A stretch of 45,666 nucleotides of DNA from an uncultured Campylobacter sp. (GCF_937921625.1 NZ_CAKZTI010000029.1:1-45666); one strand, 5' to 3'; counted from the first letter of the stretch, positions 1 to 7,919 are shown. Program-made: numbers and translations. The notes: generated from the sequence alone by a model not told the origin.

Positions 1-66
1 GCAAAATACAACCGCCTGCTTGAGATCGAGCGCGAGACGGACGAGTTTTTGGGAAGCCGAATTTAA
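1..66 (+). CDS. eno: Enolase, C-terminal 21 residues (partial)
   Basis: The window opens in the last codons of a gene read in frame 1, ending at TAA 64-66. The residues AKYNRLLEIERE followed by a short tail match the typical C-terminus of bacterial enolase, the glycolytic enzyme converting 2-phosphoglycerate to phosphoenolpyruvate. The next two genes are a DivIC-like protein and an AMIN-domain protein, which follow eno in C. jejuni as I recall; this supports the call. Only the 3' end is visible, so nothing can be said about the active site. Confidence 0.8.
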   Translation, partial: AKYNRLLEIERETDEFLGSRI

Positions 67-67
67 A

Positions 68-895
68 ATGTTTTTTAAAAAAAAGTCCAAGCAGGGCTTA
101 AAGGGCGGCGCGCAGCGCACCTATGCGGACGGAGCGGATTATACGGACACGCAAGGCAGATATTCAGACGCAGACTTTGACGAGGACGATTTTTTTGACG
201 ATGATGAATTTTATAGCGATGAAAATTTTGGCGGAGGCTTTAGCGCGGTAGGGACTGGCTTCCGGAAAAATCGCAACGGAACCTCACACGGCGTAGACGA
301 AACAGGCTCTGCATCTGATGCCACAGACAGCAACTCTAATTTAAGCGGTAAAAGCTCCGCTGCAAGCGGAAACTACGAAGGCAGTGCGCAAGCAGACGCA
401 GGCTTTTACGGCGCGGAATTTATTGGGGGCGGCGATTTAAAGAATGCAGAATTATACGCAAAAGAAAACTACTTTCCAAACGACGCGGGTTTTGCGGCTC
501 AAAGTGCAGACTACAGCTCTCAAGGCACGGGCTTTGCGGCACAAGACATAAATTCTGCCACGCAAGGATTTTCTTTTACACCGCAAAACGCAGAACCTGC
601 CGCTAAAAAAGCTTCAAAGAAGCGTAAAAATTTAAAAGAACGGCTGAATTTTATCAATCCGTTTTCACCGCTTAAAAAGATTTTTGCAGCTCTTGCGCTG
701 ATCGTCTGTGTCGTTTTTGCGGGCATCTTCGTAGGCGACGTGCTGTTTGGCAAACGATCGTTTGAAGTGCTGCGCCAGTTGCAAAAAGAAAAGGCGTTTT
801 TATTCACCGACGTCGAGCGGCTAAAAGAGGAAAACGCCGAGCTGCAAAAGCTTTATTTAGAGCGTCGCTCGCTCGATCCGGACCTTAAAAAATGA
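68..895 (+). CDS. FtsB/DivIC-like septum formation initiator with long low-complexity N-terminus
   Basis: Predicted bitopic membrane protein of 275 aa. The last ~75 residues have the FtsB/DivIC architecture: one transmembrane helix (IFAALALIVCVVFAGIF) followed by a coiled coil (QLQKEKAFLFTDVERLKEEN) that would lie in the periplasm and join the divisome. The ~190 residues before the helix are low complexity and presumably cytoplasmic: an acidic Asp/Glu/Phe patch near residues 30-50, then Ser/Ala/Asn/Gln-rich sequence. Typical family members are about 100 aa, so this is an unusual extension. The ATG at 68 lies one base after the eno stop and is preferred over an upstream start that would overlap eno. 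The 5' end has T6 directly followed by A8 (71-84), a possible slippery tract. It overlaps the next gene by ATGA (892-895), suggesting translational coupling. Function is inferred from the C-terminus and synteny. Confidence 0.75.
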   Translation: MFFKKKSKQGLKGGAQRTYADGADYTDTQGRYSDADFDEDDFFDDDEFYSDENFGGGFSAVGTGFRKNRNGTSHGVDETGSASDATDSNSNLSGKSSAASGNYEGSAQADAGFYGAEFIGGGDLKNAELYAKENYFPNDAGFAAQSADYSSQGTGFAAQDINSATQGFSFTPQNAEPAAKKASKKRKNLKERLNFINPFSPLKKIFAALALIVCVVFAGIFVGDVLFGKRSFEVLRQLQKEKAFLFTDVERLKEENAELQKLYLERRSLDPDLKK

Positions 896-2082
896 AAAAA
901 ATTTCTTTGCTAATTTTAGGTCTTTGCGCTTTTTTAAACGCAGAGAATTTAAATAGCGCAAATTCAAACGCTACGAAACCAAACATCACCGCGGCAAAAG
1001 AGCAAAATTCTACCAATTTGGCGATTAAAGAGCCAAAAACAGGTGCACAAAGCCCAAACGCTAAAAAGCAAGCTGTAATGAAACCTGAAACATCTAAAAG
1101 CCCTACCGCAGCAATGCAAAAAAGCGCCGCAGAAGCAAATTCTAGCATCAAAGCAAGCGTCACCAAAAAAGCCGTGAGCGCGCAGCTCTCGCAGACCGAA
1201 AAAAAGGCTTCTGTGCCCAAAGCTGGCATCGGTGCTCCTTCGCAGACCATGAAAACGGAACTGAACTCTTCTGCGCAGCATTTGGCTACGACGCTTCCGC
1301 CTCCTGATGAGTTACCAATCGTGCCGGAAGTAAGCGAGCCAAATTCTACGATAGTGCAAAATTTCAAGACGGCACAAAATTCTACAGCTCAAAATTCTAC
1401 GGCGCAAAACTCCACTATGCAACAAAACGCGCAATCTGCTTCGCAAAATTCCAATCCGGCGCAAAGCTCTGCCGCCACGCCGCAAAATACGCCCGCGCCT
1501 AAAAATTTCACGCAGCAAACCTTTGCGCTTCCCTCCGACGCCCTTACGATCGAAAGCCTGATCGTGCGATATAGGGACGACGACGGGGTCTTACACGAAA
1601 AGATCGTTGATATCAATCGCTCTATTGATTGGCACGATGATTTCGTGCTAAGCGCGAGCGCCAAACCTGCACTACATAGGGCACTGGACGTCTCGGTTAC
1701 TTCGACTGATCCAAATTTACAAAAGCAGGCCTCGCAAAGTGGCATCACGCCTAGCTTCGCGCCGCGCCTGGAGCTACCGCTAGAGACGCTTAAATTTGAC
1801 GACGGATTAAAATTTGTCATCCGCAAAGACAGCGTGCAGCTCATCACCGCAGATGATTTCAAAAGCTCCGACGCAAACGCTTCGGGCACGCTTGAAGTGG
1901 AGTTTTGGCGCCAAGAGATCCCGCTTAGCGGCGCAAGCTTTGCGGTGAATATCGGTGGCTTTAGCGATATTAATGTCACTAAAGAGGACGGCTACTACCG
2001 CATCGGCGTACGCTCGCGCGAGGGTAACCTCAGCATCAGACGCAAAGATGGCGGGTATTTAATCTACAAAAATTCTAATTAA
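892..2082 (+). CDS. AMIN-domain periplasmic protein, CgpA-like, with eight bacterial N-glycosylation sequons
   Basis: Exported protein of 396 aa with a signal peptide (about residues 1-17, ending LNA). Residues ~20-210 are low complexity, rich in Asn, Ser, Ala, Gln and Thr. Residues ~215-396 form a folded domain whose last ~100 residues resemble an AMIN domain, a periplasmic targeting or peptidoglycan-associated module. Position after eno and the DivIC-like gene matches C. jejuni Cj1670c (CgpA), a known glycoprotein. I count eight matches to the PglB sequon D/E-X-N-X-S/T, with Asn at residues 39, 83, 125, 151, 242, 329, 361 and 379. Three AQNST units are encoded by a 15-bp tandem repeat. The start overlaps the upstream stop. 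Exact function is unknown; glycosylation is predicted from motifs only, and no pgl gene is in this window. Confidence 0.75.
   Translation: MKKISLLILGLCAFLNAENLNSANSNATKPNITAAKEQNSTNLAIKEPKTGAQSPNAKKQAVMKPETSKSPTAAMQKSAAEANSSIKASVTKKAVSAQLSQTEKKASVPKAGIGAPSQTMKTELNSSAQHLATTLPPPDELPIVPEVSEPNSTIVQNFKTAQNSTAQNSTAQNSTMQQNAQSASQNSNPAQSSAATPQNTPAPKNFTQQTFALPSDALTIESLIVRYRDDDGVLHEKIVDINRSIDWHDDFVLSASAKPALHRALDVSVTSTDPNLQKQASQSGITPSFAPRLELPLETLKFDDGLKFVIRKDSVQLITADDFKSSDANASGTLEVEFWRQEIPLSGASFAVNIGGFSDINVTKEDGYYRIGVRSREGNLSIRRKDGGYLIYKNSN
1372..1416 (+). repeat. 15-bp in-frame tandem repeat (three copies)
   Basis: Three consecutive 15-bp units (GCACAAAATTCTACA and two variants) each encode AQNST, residues 161-175 of the AMIN protein. 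Copies 1 and 2 differ only at third codon positions; copy 3 has a few more silent changes. The period is a multiple of three, so slippage would change length without breaking the frame. Confidence 0.85.
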
Positions 2083-2091
2083 GGAGAGACT

Positions 2092-2721
2092 ATGACACAT
2101 TTAGAGATTATGAAATTTCGCCATGCGTGCAAAATTTTTGACGAGAACAAAAAAATCGGCAAAGCCGATTTTGACGCCATTTTGCAGGCAGGAATCTTAG
2201 CACCTAGTTCTACGGGGCTAGAGCAATGGGACTTTTTGGTTGTACAAAACAAGGCGCTGCGCGAGCAGATCCGCGAAAAATCGTGGAATCAGCCGCAGAT
2301 CACCTCTTGCTCACATCTGGTCGTGATTTTAGCAAAGATCAAGGACATAAAGCTAGGAAGTGATTATATCGAGCGAATGATTACGCGTAAAAAAGATGAA
2401 GCGCCCAAATATATCGGCGACAGGCATAAATTTTATCAAGATTTTTTAAGCGCTTATTTTCACAACGACGATGAGGAGCTATTTAATTGGTCGCACGCGC
2501 AGTGCATGTTCGCAGCACTTGCGATGATGAACGAGGCCGCAAGCCGCGGCATCGACAGCTGCCCGATGGAGGGCTTTGATCGCGCGGCGCTAAATGAAAT
2601 TTTAGGCATTGATTGGAACGATCGCCGCGTGACGCTACTCGTGCCTTTCGGCTACCGCGTAAATCCGCAGCCGCAAAAGATCCGCCGCAGCATGGATGAC
2701 GTAGTAAAGTGGATCGAATAA
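2092..2721 (+). CDS. NAD(P)H-dependent nitroreductase family flavoprotein
   Basis: A 209-aa member of the nitroreductase (FMN-dependent, homodimeric) family that reduces nitro compounds or quinones with NAD(P)H. Family features visible are the N-terminal RHACKIFDENKKI segment (phosphate-binding Arg region), the APSSTGLEQWDFLVV motif that contacts FMN, and the C-terminal VPFGYRVNPQP followed by KIRRSMDDVV. Size and motifs fit the NfsB/RdxA/FrxA group, which activates metronidazole in Campylobacter and Helicobacter; the exact subgroup cannot be fixed by eye. The ATG follows AAGGAGAG with good spacing. It lies only 9 bp after the AMIN gene and may be co-transcribed. A candidate terminator follows at 2830-2869. 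Confidence 0.85.
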   Translation: MTHLEIMKFRHACKIFDENKKIGKADFDAILQAGILAPSSTGLEQWDFLVVQNKALREQIREKSWNQPQITSCSHLVVILAKIKDIKLGSDYIERMITRKKDEAPKYIGDRHKFYQDFLSAYFHNDDEELFNWSHAQCMFAALAMMNEAASRGIDSCPMEGFDRAALNEILGIDWNDRRVTLLVPFGYRVNPQPQKIRRSMDDVVKWIE

Positions 2722-2829
2722 GCTGGCAAGCGCTTTTGAAGCGCTAAGCTTGAGGCGCAGTAAATTCCAAACCGAGTGCGAAAGCGCGGTACGCGCATTT
2801 TTAGGAATTTACCGCGCTTTAGCCTTTTT

Positions 2830-2869
2830 CTCGCCCGCAAATCTTGTGCGGCGAGATTTAAAATTTTTT
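2830..2869 (+). terminator. Candidate Rho-independent terminator after the nitroreductase gene
   Basis: CTCGC-C-CGCA pairs with TGCGGCGAG (2830-2855, one bulged C), followed after ATTTAAAA by a six-T run (2864-2869). The T-run is displaced about 8 nt from the stem, so efficiency is uncertain. A second weak hairpin (AGCGCTT/AAGCGCT, 2729-2745) lies just after the stop codon. Confidence 0.5.
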
Positions 2870-3048
2870 AGTATCTCAAAATAAAATCTATCTCAATAAA
2901 CATACAGCTGCAAAACGACTTAAATTTTAAGACGGGATTTTAAAATTTCATCGCAAAATTCTAAGATACGCGCAAATTCTTAGCGGGCGCAAGAAAAGTT
3001 AGAATTTTTTGCTAAAATTTTGCGAAATTTACATAAGCAGGATCAAAA

Positions 3049-4137
3049 ATGAAACTTCCCAAACAGCTTTTAGACCGCTACGGCGCCGAGCGTCAAAGCG
3101 CGGGCGAGGCGCAACGGACGGCGAATGAGATCGCCTTTGCGCCGGTGGTTTTTCAAGTCTCGCGGCTGATGAAAAAATTTGGAATTTTAAGTGCGCTTAA
3201 TGAGGCGCGGGACGGGCTAAGCATAAGTGAGATCGCGAAGAAGACCTCGCTTAGCGAATACGCCGTAAAGCTGCTTTTGGAAAGTTCGCTTAGCATTGGC
3301 ACGGTGCTTCTGTGCGGCGAGAAATTTCGGCTTAGCAAGGCGGGGTATTTTCTACTCACCGACGAGATGGTGGACGTTGATATGGACTTCATCCACGACG
3401 TGTGCTATGAGGGGCTATTTAGGCTCGAGGAGACGCTAAAATCGGGTAAACCAGAGGGGCTAAAGGTTTTTGGGCAGTGGGCTACGATCTACGAGGCGCT
3501 TTCGCATCTGCCGCCGCATGTGCGCAAAAGCTGGCTCGCGTTTGATCATTTTTATTCGGATTTGGCGTTTGAGCCCGCGCTAAAGATCATTTTCTCGCGC
3601 AAGACGGATAAAATTTTAGACGTAGGCGGCAACACGGGGCGCTTTGCTAAGCGGTGCATAGGCTACGACGAAAATGTGCGCGTCACGATAATGGATCTTG
3701 CAGGGCAAATTTCGATGATGAAAGACGCCGTCGCAGGCGCGAAGGGTGCAGAGCGCATAGACGGGCTTGCGGCCGATCTGCTAGATCCCGCTACGCGCTT
3801 TCCGCGTGGCTTTGATGCGATCTGGCTCAGTCAGTTTCTGGACTGCTTCGCAGAGGAGCAGATCGTAAGCATCCTCTCGCGTGCGGCGGAGTCGATGAGC
3901 GAGCAGGCGCGGCTTTATATTTTGGAGCCGTTTTGGGACAGGCAGCGCTACGAAACCGCCGCGTATAGCATGACGCAGATCAGCGTGTATTTCGCCGCTA
4001 TGGCAAACGGCAATAGCAAAATTTATCACTCGTACGATATGATTAAATTTGCGCAGCGCGCGGGGCTTAAAATTTCACGTATTCACGACGGACTAGGCGT
4101 CGGACACACGCTGCTTTGTTGCGAAAGGGTGCGCTGA
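3049..4137 (+). CDS. SAM-dependent methyltransferase with N-terminal winged-helix dimerisation domain
   Basis: Protein of 362 aa. Residues ~30-110 look like the winged-helix dimerisation domain of O-methyltransferases (FGILSALNEA, then LSISEIAKKTSLSEYAVKLL). Residues ~185-350 hold a class I Rossmann fold with SAM motif I KILDVGGNTGRF and the acidic post-II region. This two-domain layout is that of the Methyltransf_2 family (small-molecule O-methyltransferases, BchU and CrtF-like enzymes). The substrate cannot be predicted. The ATG follows GCAGGATCAAAA, a typical Campylobacter ribosome binding site. It ends in a TGATG overlap with the next gene, suggesting coupled translation. A 42-bp inverted fragment of its 3' half occurs at 5004-5045. 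Confidence 0.75.
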   Translation: MKLPKQLLDRYGAERQSAGEAQRTANEIAFAPVVFQVSRLMKKFGILSALNEARDGLSISEIAKKTSLSEYAVKLLLESSLSIGTVLLCGEKFRLSKAGYFLLTDEMVDVDMDFIHDVCYEGLFRLEETLKSGKPEGLKVFGQWATIYEALSHLPPHVRKSWLAFDHFYSDLAFEPALKIIFSRKTDKILDVGGNTGRFAKRCIGYDENVRVTIMDLAGQISMMKDAVAGAKGAERIDGLAADLLDPATRFPRGFDAIWLSQFLDCFAEEQIVSILSRAAESMSEQARLYILEPFWDRQRYETAAYSMTQISVYFAAMANGNSKIYHSYDMIKFAQRAGLKISRIHDGLGVGHTLLCCERVR

Positions 4138-4616
4138 TGGACGCGCAAAGCTTAAGCGCGCGGCTAAATAAGCCGATTAAAATTTTACTAGCGCTACTTG
4201 GAATCGGAATTTTGGCAAACGTAGCGATGGAATTTTATGCGGAGAAAAAACGCAGCGAACTGGAGCGAAATTTCTGCGAAAGCAAGCAGGTGCGAGATGC
4301 GCTAGCGCGGATAAACGAGGGCGCGCCGCGCAGGATCGACGATACTACGATTTTAAAAGGCGCCGCATGCGAAGAGGGTAGCTTCATATACGATTACGCG
4401 CTAAATAGCTCGTCAAAATTAGACCTCAGCGCGCTGGACGCGGGCGATGCGGAAATTTTAAAAGAGATGCTGTTTGCCAAGGCGAAGGCTAGCTTTTGTA
4501 GCACGGAATTTTCGCAGCGCCTGCGGGAGCTCGGCAAAACGATGGTGCTAAACTATGAAATAGAGGGCTTACCGCCAATACAGCTAAAGCTTGATAAAAA
4601 TAGCTGCGCGCGGTGA
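4137..4616 (+). CDS. Uncharacterised membrane-anchored cysteine protein, paralogue of 5191-5583
   Basis: Protein of 159 aa starting at the ATG that overlaps the methyltransferase stop (TGATG). One N-terminal transmembrane segment (ILLALLGIGILANVAMEF) is followed by a ~120-aa domain with four cysteines. The domain is clearly paralogous to the protein at 5191-5583: both have C-x(5-8)-ALxxIN-(E/K)-x-AP-x-R-(I/V)-D, then L-(K/T)-G-A-x-C, GSFIY-(D/N)-Y-x-LN, F-C, and a final Cys near the C-terminus. Cysteine spacing suggests two disulfides in the periplasm. I do not recognise a named family. Coupling to the methyltransferase suggests co-expression but gives no function. Confidence 0.65.
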   Translation: MDAQSLSARLNKPIKILLALLGIGILANVAMEFYAEKKRSELERNFCESKQVRDALARINEGAPRRIDDTTILKGAACEEGSFIYDYALNSSSKLDLSALDAGDAEILKEMLFAKAKASFCSTEFSQRLRELGKTMVLNYEIEGLPPIQLKLDKNSCAR

Positions 4617-5190
4617 ATTTTAAAACCCAAGCGAGGCATTTGATTGGCCGCGTTTTGTGTGGCGGCGCGTTGGCAGCTGGCACCTCTGCAAGCTTGTGAG
4701 CAAGCTCATGCTTTGACGCAAAATTTATGTGAGCAGGTCGCGGATAAAATTTAGTAAGATTTCATCGCAGCAGGTGCAGCGTCACAATAAATCCTAAAAT
4801 TCTGACTCAAAATCTACGATGCTGTTTCAAATAAAATTCCGTAACTTATAGAATTTCGCGCGAAAGCTTTACGCGGTGTTTGCGCTGCTACATAGATATA
4901 ATTCCGCGTGAAATAGTCAAATTTTAATGAAAAACGCCACTAGCAGAACCTGACGCATTAGATCGCGGCTTAAAAAGGACTCGGCGCGTTTAGCGCTTTG
5001 TGACGGCGAAATACACGCTGATCTGCGTCATACTATACGCGGCGGCGCTGTAAAAGCTAAGCAGAGATTTTTAGCATGTTGCTTTTGCGCAGGCGAAATC
5101 AAAAGCGAAGCGGATAAATTTTAAGCGAATTCGGCGCGGGCAAGCAGGCAAAGGCTCACGCCGCGCTAAATTTTAAATCTCGCGCAAGCG
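4617..5190. other. Intergenic, 574 bp; contains an inverted methyltransferase fragment
   Basis: No convincing reading frame. It is AT-word-rich sequence (AAAATTTA, GGAATTTT) mixed with GC-rich stretches. The one recognisable item is the 42-bp fragment at 5004-5045. A small hairpin AGCTTG/CAAGCT lies at 4691-4706. It separates two convergent paralogous genes. Confidence 0.6.
5004..5045 (-). pseudogene. Inverted fragment of the neighbouring methyltransferase gene
   Basis: On the minus strand these 42 bases match 3956-3997 of the methyltransferase gene with one mismatch and would encode AAYSMTQISVYFA. Similarity stops abruptly on both sides. This is best read as the surviving piece of an inverted duplicate; a shared functional site is less likely because the match is codon-aligned within one gene. 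Confidence 0.6.
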
Positions 5191-5583
5191 TTACTTACAG
5201 TCGCTAGGCTTAAATTCTACCCTTATAAATTCTTCGCCACTTTTTATCTTATAGCTCCATATCGCGCTGTTTATTAACGGATGCATTACCTTCATCTGGT
5301 TGCAAAAAATTTGCTTATTTTGGCTATCTATGACATTTTGTATCACGGTTTTTTGATCATTTCCGACACTGTCAAATTTCATCCCCATGCCGTCATTTAG
5401 CTCGTAGTTATAGATAAAGCTGCCATCCTTGCACTCAGCGCCCGTTAACGTGGTAATCTCATCGACTCTCAGCGGCGCACTCTTATTGATACCTTCCACA
5501 GCCGCTTTGAGTTGGACATTATCGCAGCTTGGTGCCGCAAAAAGCGCCGCGAAAGCAAACGGAAGCAATAAAAACTTTTTCAT
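5191..5583 (-). CDS. Exported small cysteine protein, paralogue of 4137-4616
   Basis: Protein of 130 aa. The ATG at 5583 follows AAGGAGAG with ideal spacing and gives a clean signal peptide (MKKFLLLPFAFAALFAAPS); a longer frame starting upstream has no such support. Mature sequence begins near CDNVQLKAAVEGINKSAPLR and has four cysteines aligned with those of the 4137-4616 product: GAECKDGSFIYNYELN matches GAACEEGSFIYDYALN. Unlike its paralogue it has a cleavable signal instead of a retained membrane anchor. Likely periplasmic; function unknown. The two genes converge with a 574-bp spacer. Confidence 0.65.
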   Translation of the reverse strand: MKKFLLLPFAFAALFAAPSCDNVQLKAAVEGINKSAPLRVDEITTLTGAECKDGSFIYNYELNDGMGMKFDSVGNDQKTVIQNVIDSQNKQIFCNQMKVMHPLINSAIWSYKIKSGEEFIRVEFKPSDCK

Positions 5584-6099
5584 AATTCTCTCCTTAAAAA
5601 ATTTAGTAATGATATAAAAATTAATATTAATCGGTGCTTTAAATTTAGGGTGAATTTTTTGGTGCTGCGAATATGGAATTTTATGCAAGCGTAGCAGCGA
5701 ACGCGAAAAGTTTATTTACAAAATTTGGCTCCGAAAAGTGAAATTAGGCAGTATGCCAAGATGCGGAATTTATCGGCTTGCCGCACTTAAATACGAACTG
5801 CTGAGTTAAATTTCATAACGCATTTTACGGAATTTAACCCAGCTTGCGAAATAAATTCTATGCCTAGAGCGCTGGTAAACTCGGTATCAAAAGGATTTAA
5901 TGTCGCAGATGAGTAAATCCCGCAAGAAAGCGCGTCTATGGGCGCCTTAAAGCCATGTTAATTATATCGCTAGATAGAGCTTAGGCGCGACGATCCGCAA
6001 GCGCGTGCCGTAAGATCGCCGCGACAAATTTTACCACAAGACGGCAGGCAAAAATAATCGACCAGATGCCGCTTACCATGCACAAAGGCGCAAGCGCGA
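5584..6099. other. Intergenic, about 516 bp, no gene seen
   Basis: Upstream region of the 5191-5583 gene and downstream of the lipoprotein gene. The ribosome binding site of the former lies at its edge. Otherwise I see only AT-word-rich sequence (GAATTTA, AAATTTCATAA) without an open frame, repeat or clear hairpin. Confidence 0.5.
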
Positions 6100-6714
6100 T
6101 TAGTTGTCGTTGATTACGTCCAAAATCTCTCTAGCGTGCACGGCGTAATCATTCGCCATCGATTTTTGAAAGATCCCGCCGATCTGCGCGTATGAGCCCT
6201 GACCGCCACCGAAAAACTCCTCCTCGCCGTAGTTGCGCTCGTTTACGGCGATATTTTGGTTGTAGATCGGCTTTCCGTTTTTAAACATTTTTAGGCGTAG
6301 ATTGTAGCGTACGAAGGGCTTTGCCGAAACGTCGATGCCGTCGGAGCTGTAAAAGCCAAAGCCGAACGAACTAAGCTCAGGCGCGAGGACGAGCCCTTTG
6401 CCTTGCAGCGCTTTTTCGTCGTCGGTGACGCTCACGCGCCTTAGGTAGGTGCCGAAGAAGCGCTTTGCCTCGCCTGCGACGAACTCGCCGACGTCGATTT
6501 TAAGCTCATCGTCTCTGCCTAGCTTCGAGCTTGCGACGTAGCTTTTTGTCCCCATTAGCTCGCCAGGGACGTAAATGAGCGCACTTTGCATGGCGTTGGT
6601 CGCGCTTATAGTGTCGTCAAACGGTGCCACATCGGCGTTTTGATTAAACTGCGCTTCATATGCGCAACCGCTAAAAAGCGCGCAAACTATTGCGGCTAGA
6701 AAGAAATTTTTCAT
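6100..6714 (-). CDS. Putative lipoprotein of unknown function
   Basis: Protein of 204 aa with a lipoprotein signal: MKNFFLAAIVCALFSGC, lipobox LFSG-C, so the mature N-terminal Cys is likely acylated. The ATG at 6714 has GGAGC 6 nt upstream and is preferred to an ATG four codons earlier. The mature protein contains a region (SALIYVPGELMGTKSYVASSK) and an alternating beta-like segment (PFVRYNLRLKMFKNGKPIYN) typical of small periplasmic-facing lipoproteins. I do not recognise a family. It stands alone on the minus strand between unknown genes. Confidence 0.65.
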   Translation of the reverse strand: MKNFFLAAIVCALFSGCAYEAQFNQNADVAPFDDTISATNAMQSALIYVPGELMGTKSYVASSKLGRDDELKIDVGEFVAGEAKRFFGTYLRRVSVTDDEKALQGKGLVLAPELSSFGFGFYSSDGIDVSAKPFVRYNLRLKMFKNGKPIYNQNIAVNERNYGEEEFFGGGQGSYAQIGGIFQKSMANDYAVHAREILDVINDN

Positions 6715-6745
6715 TGTTTGCTCCATGTAAAAATTTTTGTAATTC

Positions 6746-6775
6746 TACCCCGCGGCTCTAAATTTTACGCTGAAA
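6746..6775 (-). repeat. 30-bp 3'-flank repeat, copy A
   Basis: This sequence (TACCCCGCGG... to ...CGCTGAAA on the plus strand) recurs at 7920-7949 with one mismatch. Each copy lies 12-17 bp downstream of the stop codon of one of the two related membrane protein genes (6792-7577 and 7961-8650), as expected if a gene with its 3' flank was duplicated in tandem. Confidence 0.7.
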
Positions 6776-6791
6776 CGGGCGGAATCGCTCT

Positions 6792-7577
6792 TCAATCCAA
6801 GCTAAAAAACCGCCTAAGCTTTCGCTTAAACGTGTCTTTTGGAATTTGCGTATCGCTAAAATCATCGCTCCAAATTTCATTTTTATCAGTGAAATAGGTA
6901 AAATTTTGCCAGTGCGGTATGAAATTTGTTTTCTGCTCTATGGCTATATTTTTGTCCTTGCAATACTGCAAAATTTCATCCAGTTCGCGCTTTGAGTAGA
7001 TGTTTATCAAAAAATAGTTGCGATTTTTAAATCTAATTACTATATTTTTATTTAGCAGACTTAGCGGCTCTTTGTTTTTGATCAACATAAAAATTTTAAA
7101 CGGCAAAACAAGCAAGATAAAATTTATCGTATAGTATAAAAATAGCGCCAGTTTGCCGATATGCACTCCAATAGATGATTTTTTATAAAGCTCGTAGGAG
7201 GTAAAGTAGTGAAATCTACCGAAGCTATCTATGAGCTCAGATACGATGCAGAAGTTTATCTTATCAGCATTTGAAGCATCGATACATTTATTGCGCTCTG
7301 AATCGTGCGCAAATTCATAATAGATTTTATCATTAAAAAACTCAAAATATGAAATTTTACGCCTACACTTTACATACCATTGTATTTGTGCGATAAATAA
7401 AACTACGGCTATAAGGAGTAGGAACGAATCTTTGTTGTTAAATTTTAAGAGATCGATGGCCGCAGTGTCGGATATATACAGAGTGCAAAAAGATATTAAG
7501 GCGATAAATAGGCTATTTGCTTGGAAGTAAACTGCTCTGTCTATGATTTTGATCGGCTCTTTGTCGTAATCTCGCAT
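6792..7577 (-). CDS. Membrane protein of unknown function, related to 7961-8650
   Basis: Protein of 261 aa. The ATG at 7577 has AAGGA six bases upstream; a 39-codon upstream extension lacks support. Predicted segments: TM1 (SLFIALISFCTLYI), TM2 (FLLLIAVVLFIAQIQWYV), a soluble stretch (~90-150), TM3 (LALFLYYTINFILLVLPF), then a C-terminal soluble domain ending in Lys/Arg-rich sequence. The same order (two close helices, a beta-rich stretch, one or two helices, a beta-rich C-terminus) occurs in the product of 7961-8650. This gene is more AT-rich than its neighbours. No family recognised; the layout resembles small membrane-bound PH-like proteins, which is only an impression. Confidence 0.6.
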   Translation of the reverse strand: MRDYDKEPIKIIDRAVYFQANSLFIALISFCTLYISDTAAIDLLKFNNKDSFLLLIAVVLFIAQIQWYVKCRRKISYFEFFNDKIYYEFAHDSERNKCIDASNADKINFCIVSELIDSFGRFHYFTSYELYKKSSIGVHIGKLALFLYYTINFILLVLPFKIFMLIKNKEPLSLLNKNIVIRFKNRNYFLINIYSKRELDEILQYCKDKNIAIEQKTNFIPHWQNFTYFTDKNEIWSDDFSDTQIPKDTFKRKLRRFFSLD

Positions 7578-7754
7578 AAAATTCCTTCTCGGTATGATCT
7601 TTGACGAACCGTATTTTATCGTCGTCTCGCTTTCGACGCGTTTAAAGGTAGGGGATATTTGCAGAGGCACTTGCGGCGAGGCGAGTTGCGACAAGCCGTG
7701 GTTATCTCAGTCAAGCAGACACTAGCAACTCATCTGAAGCTGCTTAGAGGATTG

Positions 7755-7815
7755 CTTCGGGTGCCGAGCGATCTCATCTGCGACTACTTCGAGTACCGAG
7801 CGATCTCATCTGCGA
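7755..7815 (+). repeat. Two 29-bp direct repeats, period 32 bp
   Basis: Units at 7755-7783 and 7787-7815 differ at two positions. The core CCGAGCGATCTCATCTGCGA (20 bp) is identical in both (7764-7783, 7796-7815). Only two copies and a 3-bp gap, so this is not a CRISPR array. Confidence 0.85.
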
Positions 7816-7919
7816 TTGCCGCGGACGAAATTTTGCTCGAAACCTAACCCAAATCTCGCCGTGAAATACTCGCGCAATATCCGCCTTTGCGCTTCATTTA
7901 CGTTTAGCCGTAGCCAGAT

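Noticed and set aside
4886..4898. 13-mer GCTACATAGATAT shared with 22427-22439
   Set aside because: Two short copies only, no shared flanks; likely chance.
7755..7815. Possible CRISPR array
   Set aside because: Only two units, 3-bp gap, no cas genes nearby.
7659..7847. Plus-strand frame of 62 codons between the membrane genes
   Set aside because: Largely made of the 29-bp repeats; no ribosome binding site.
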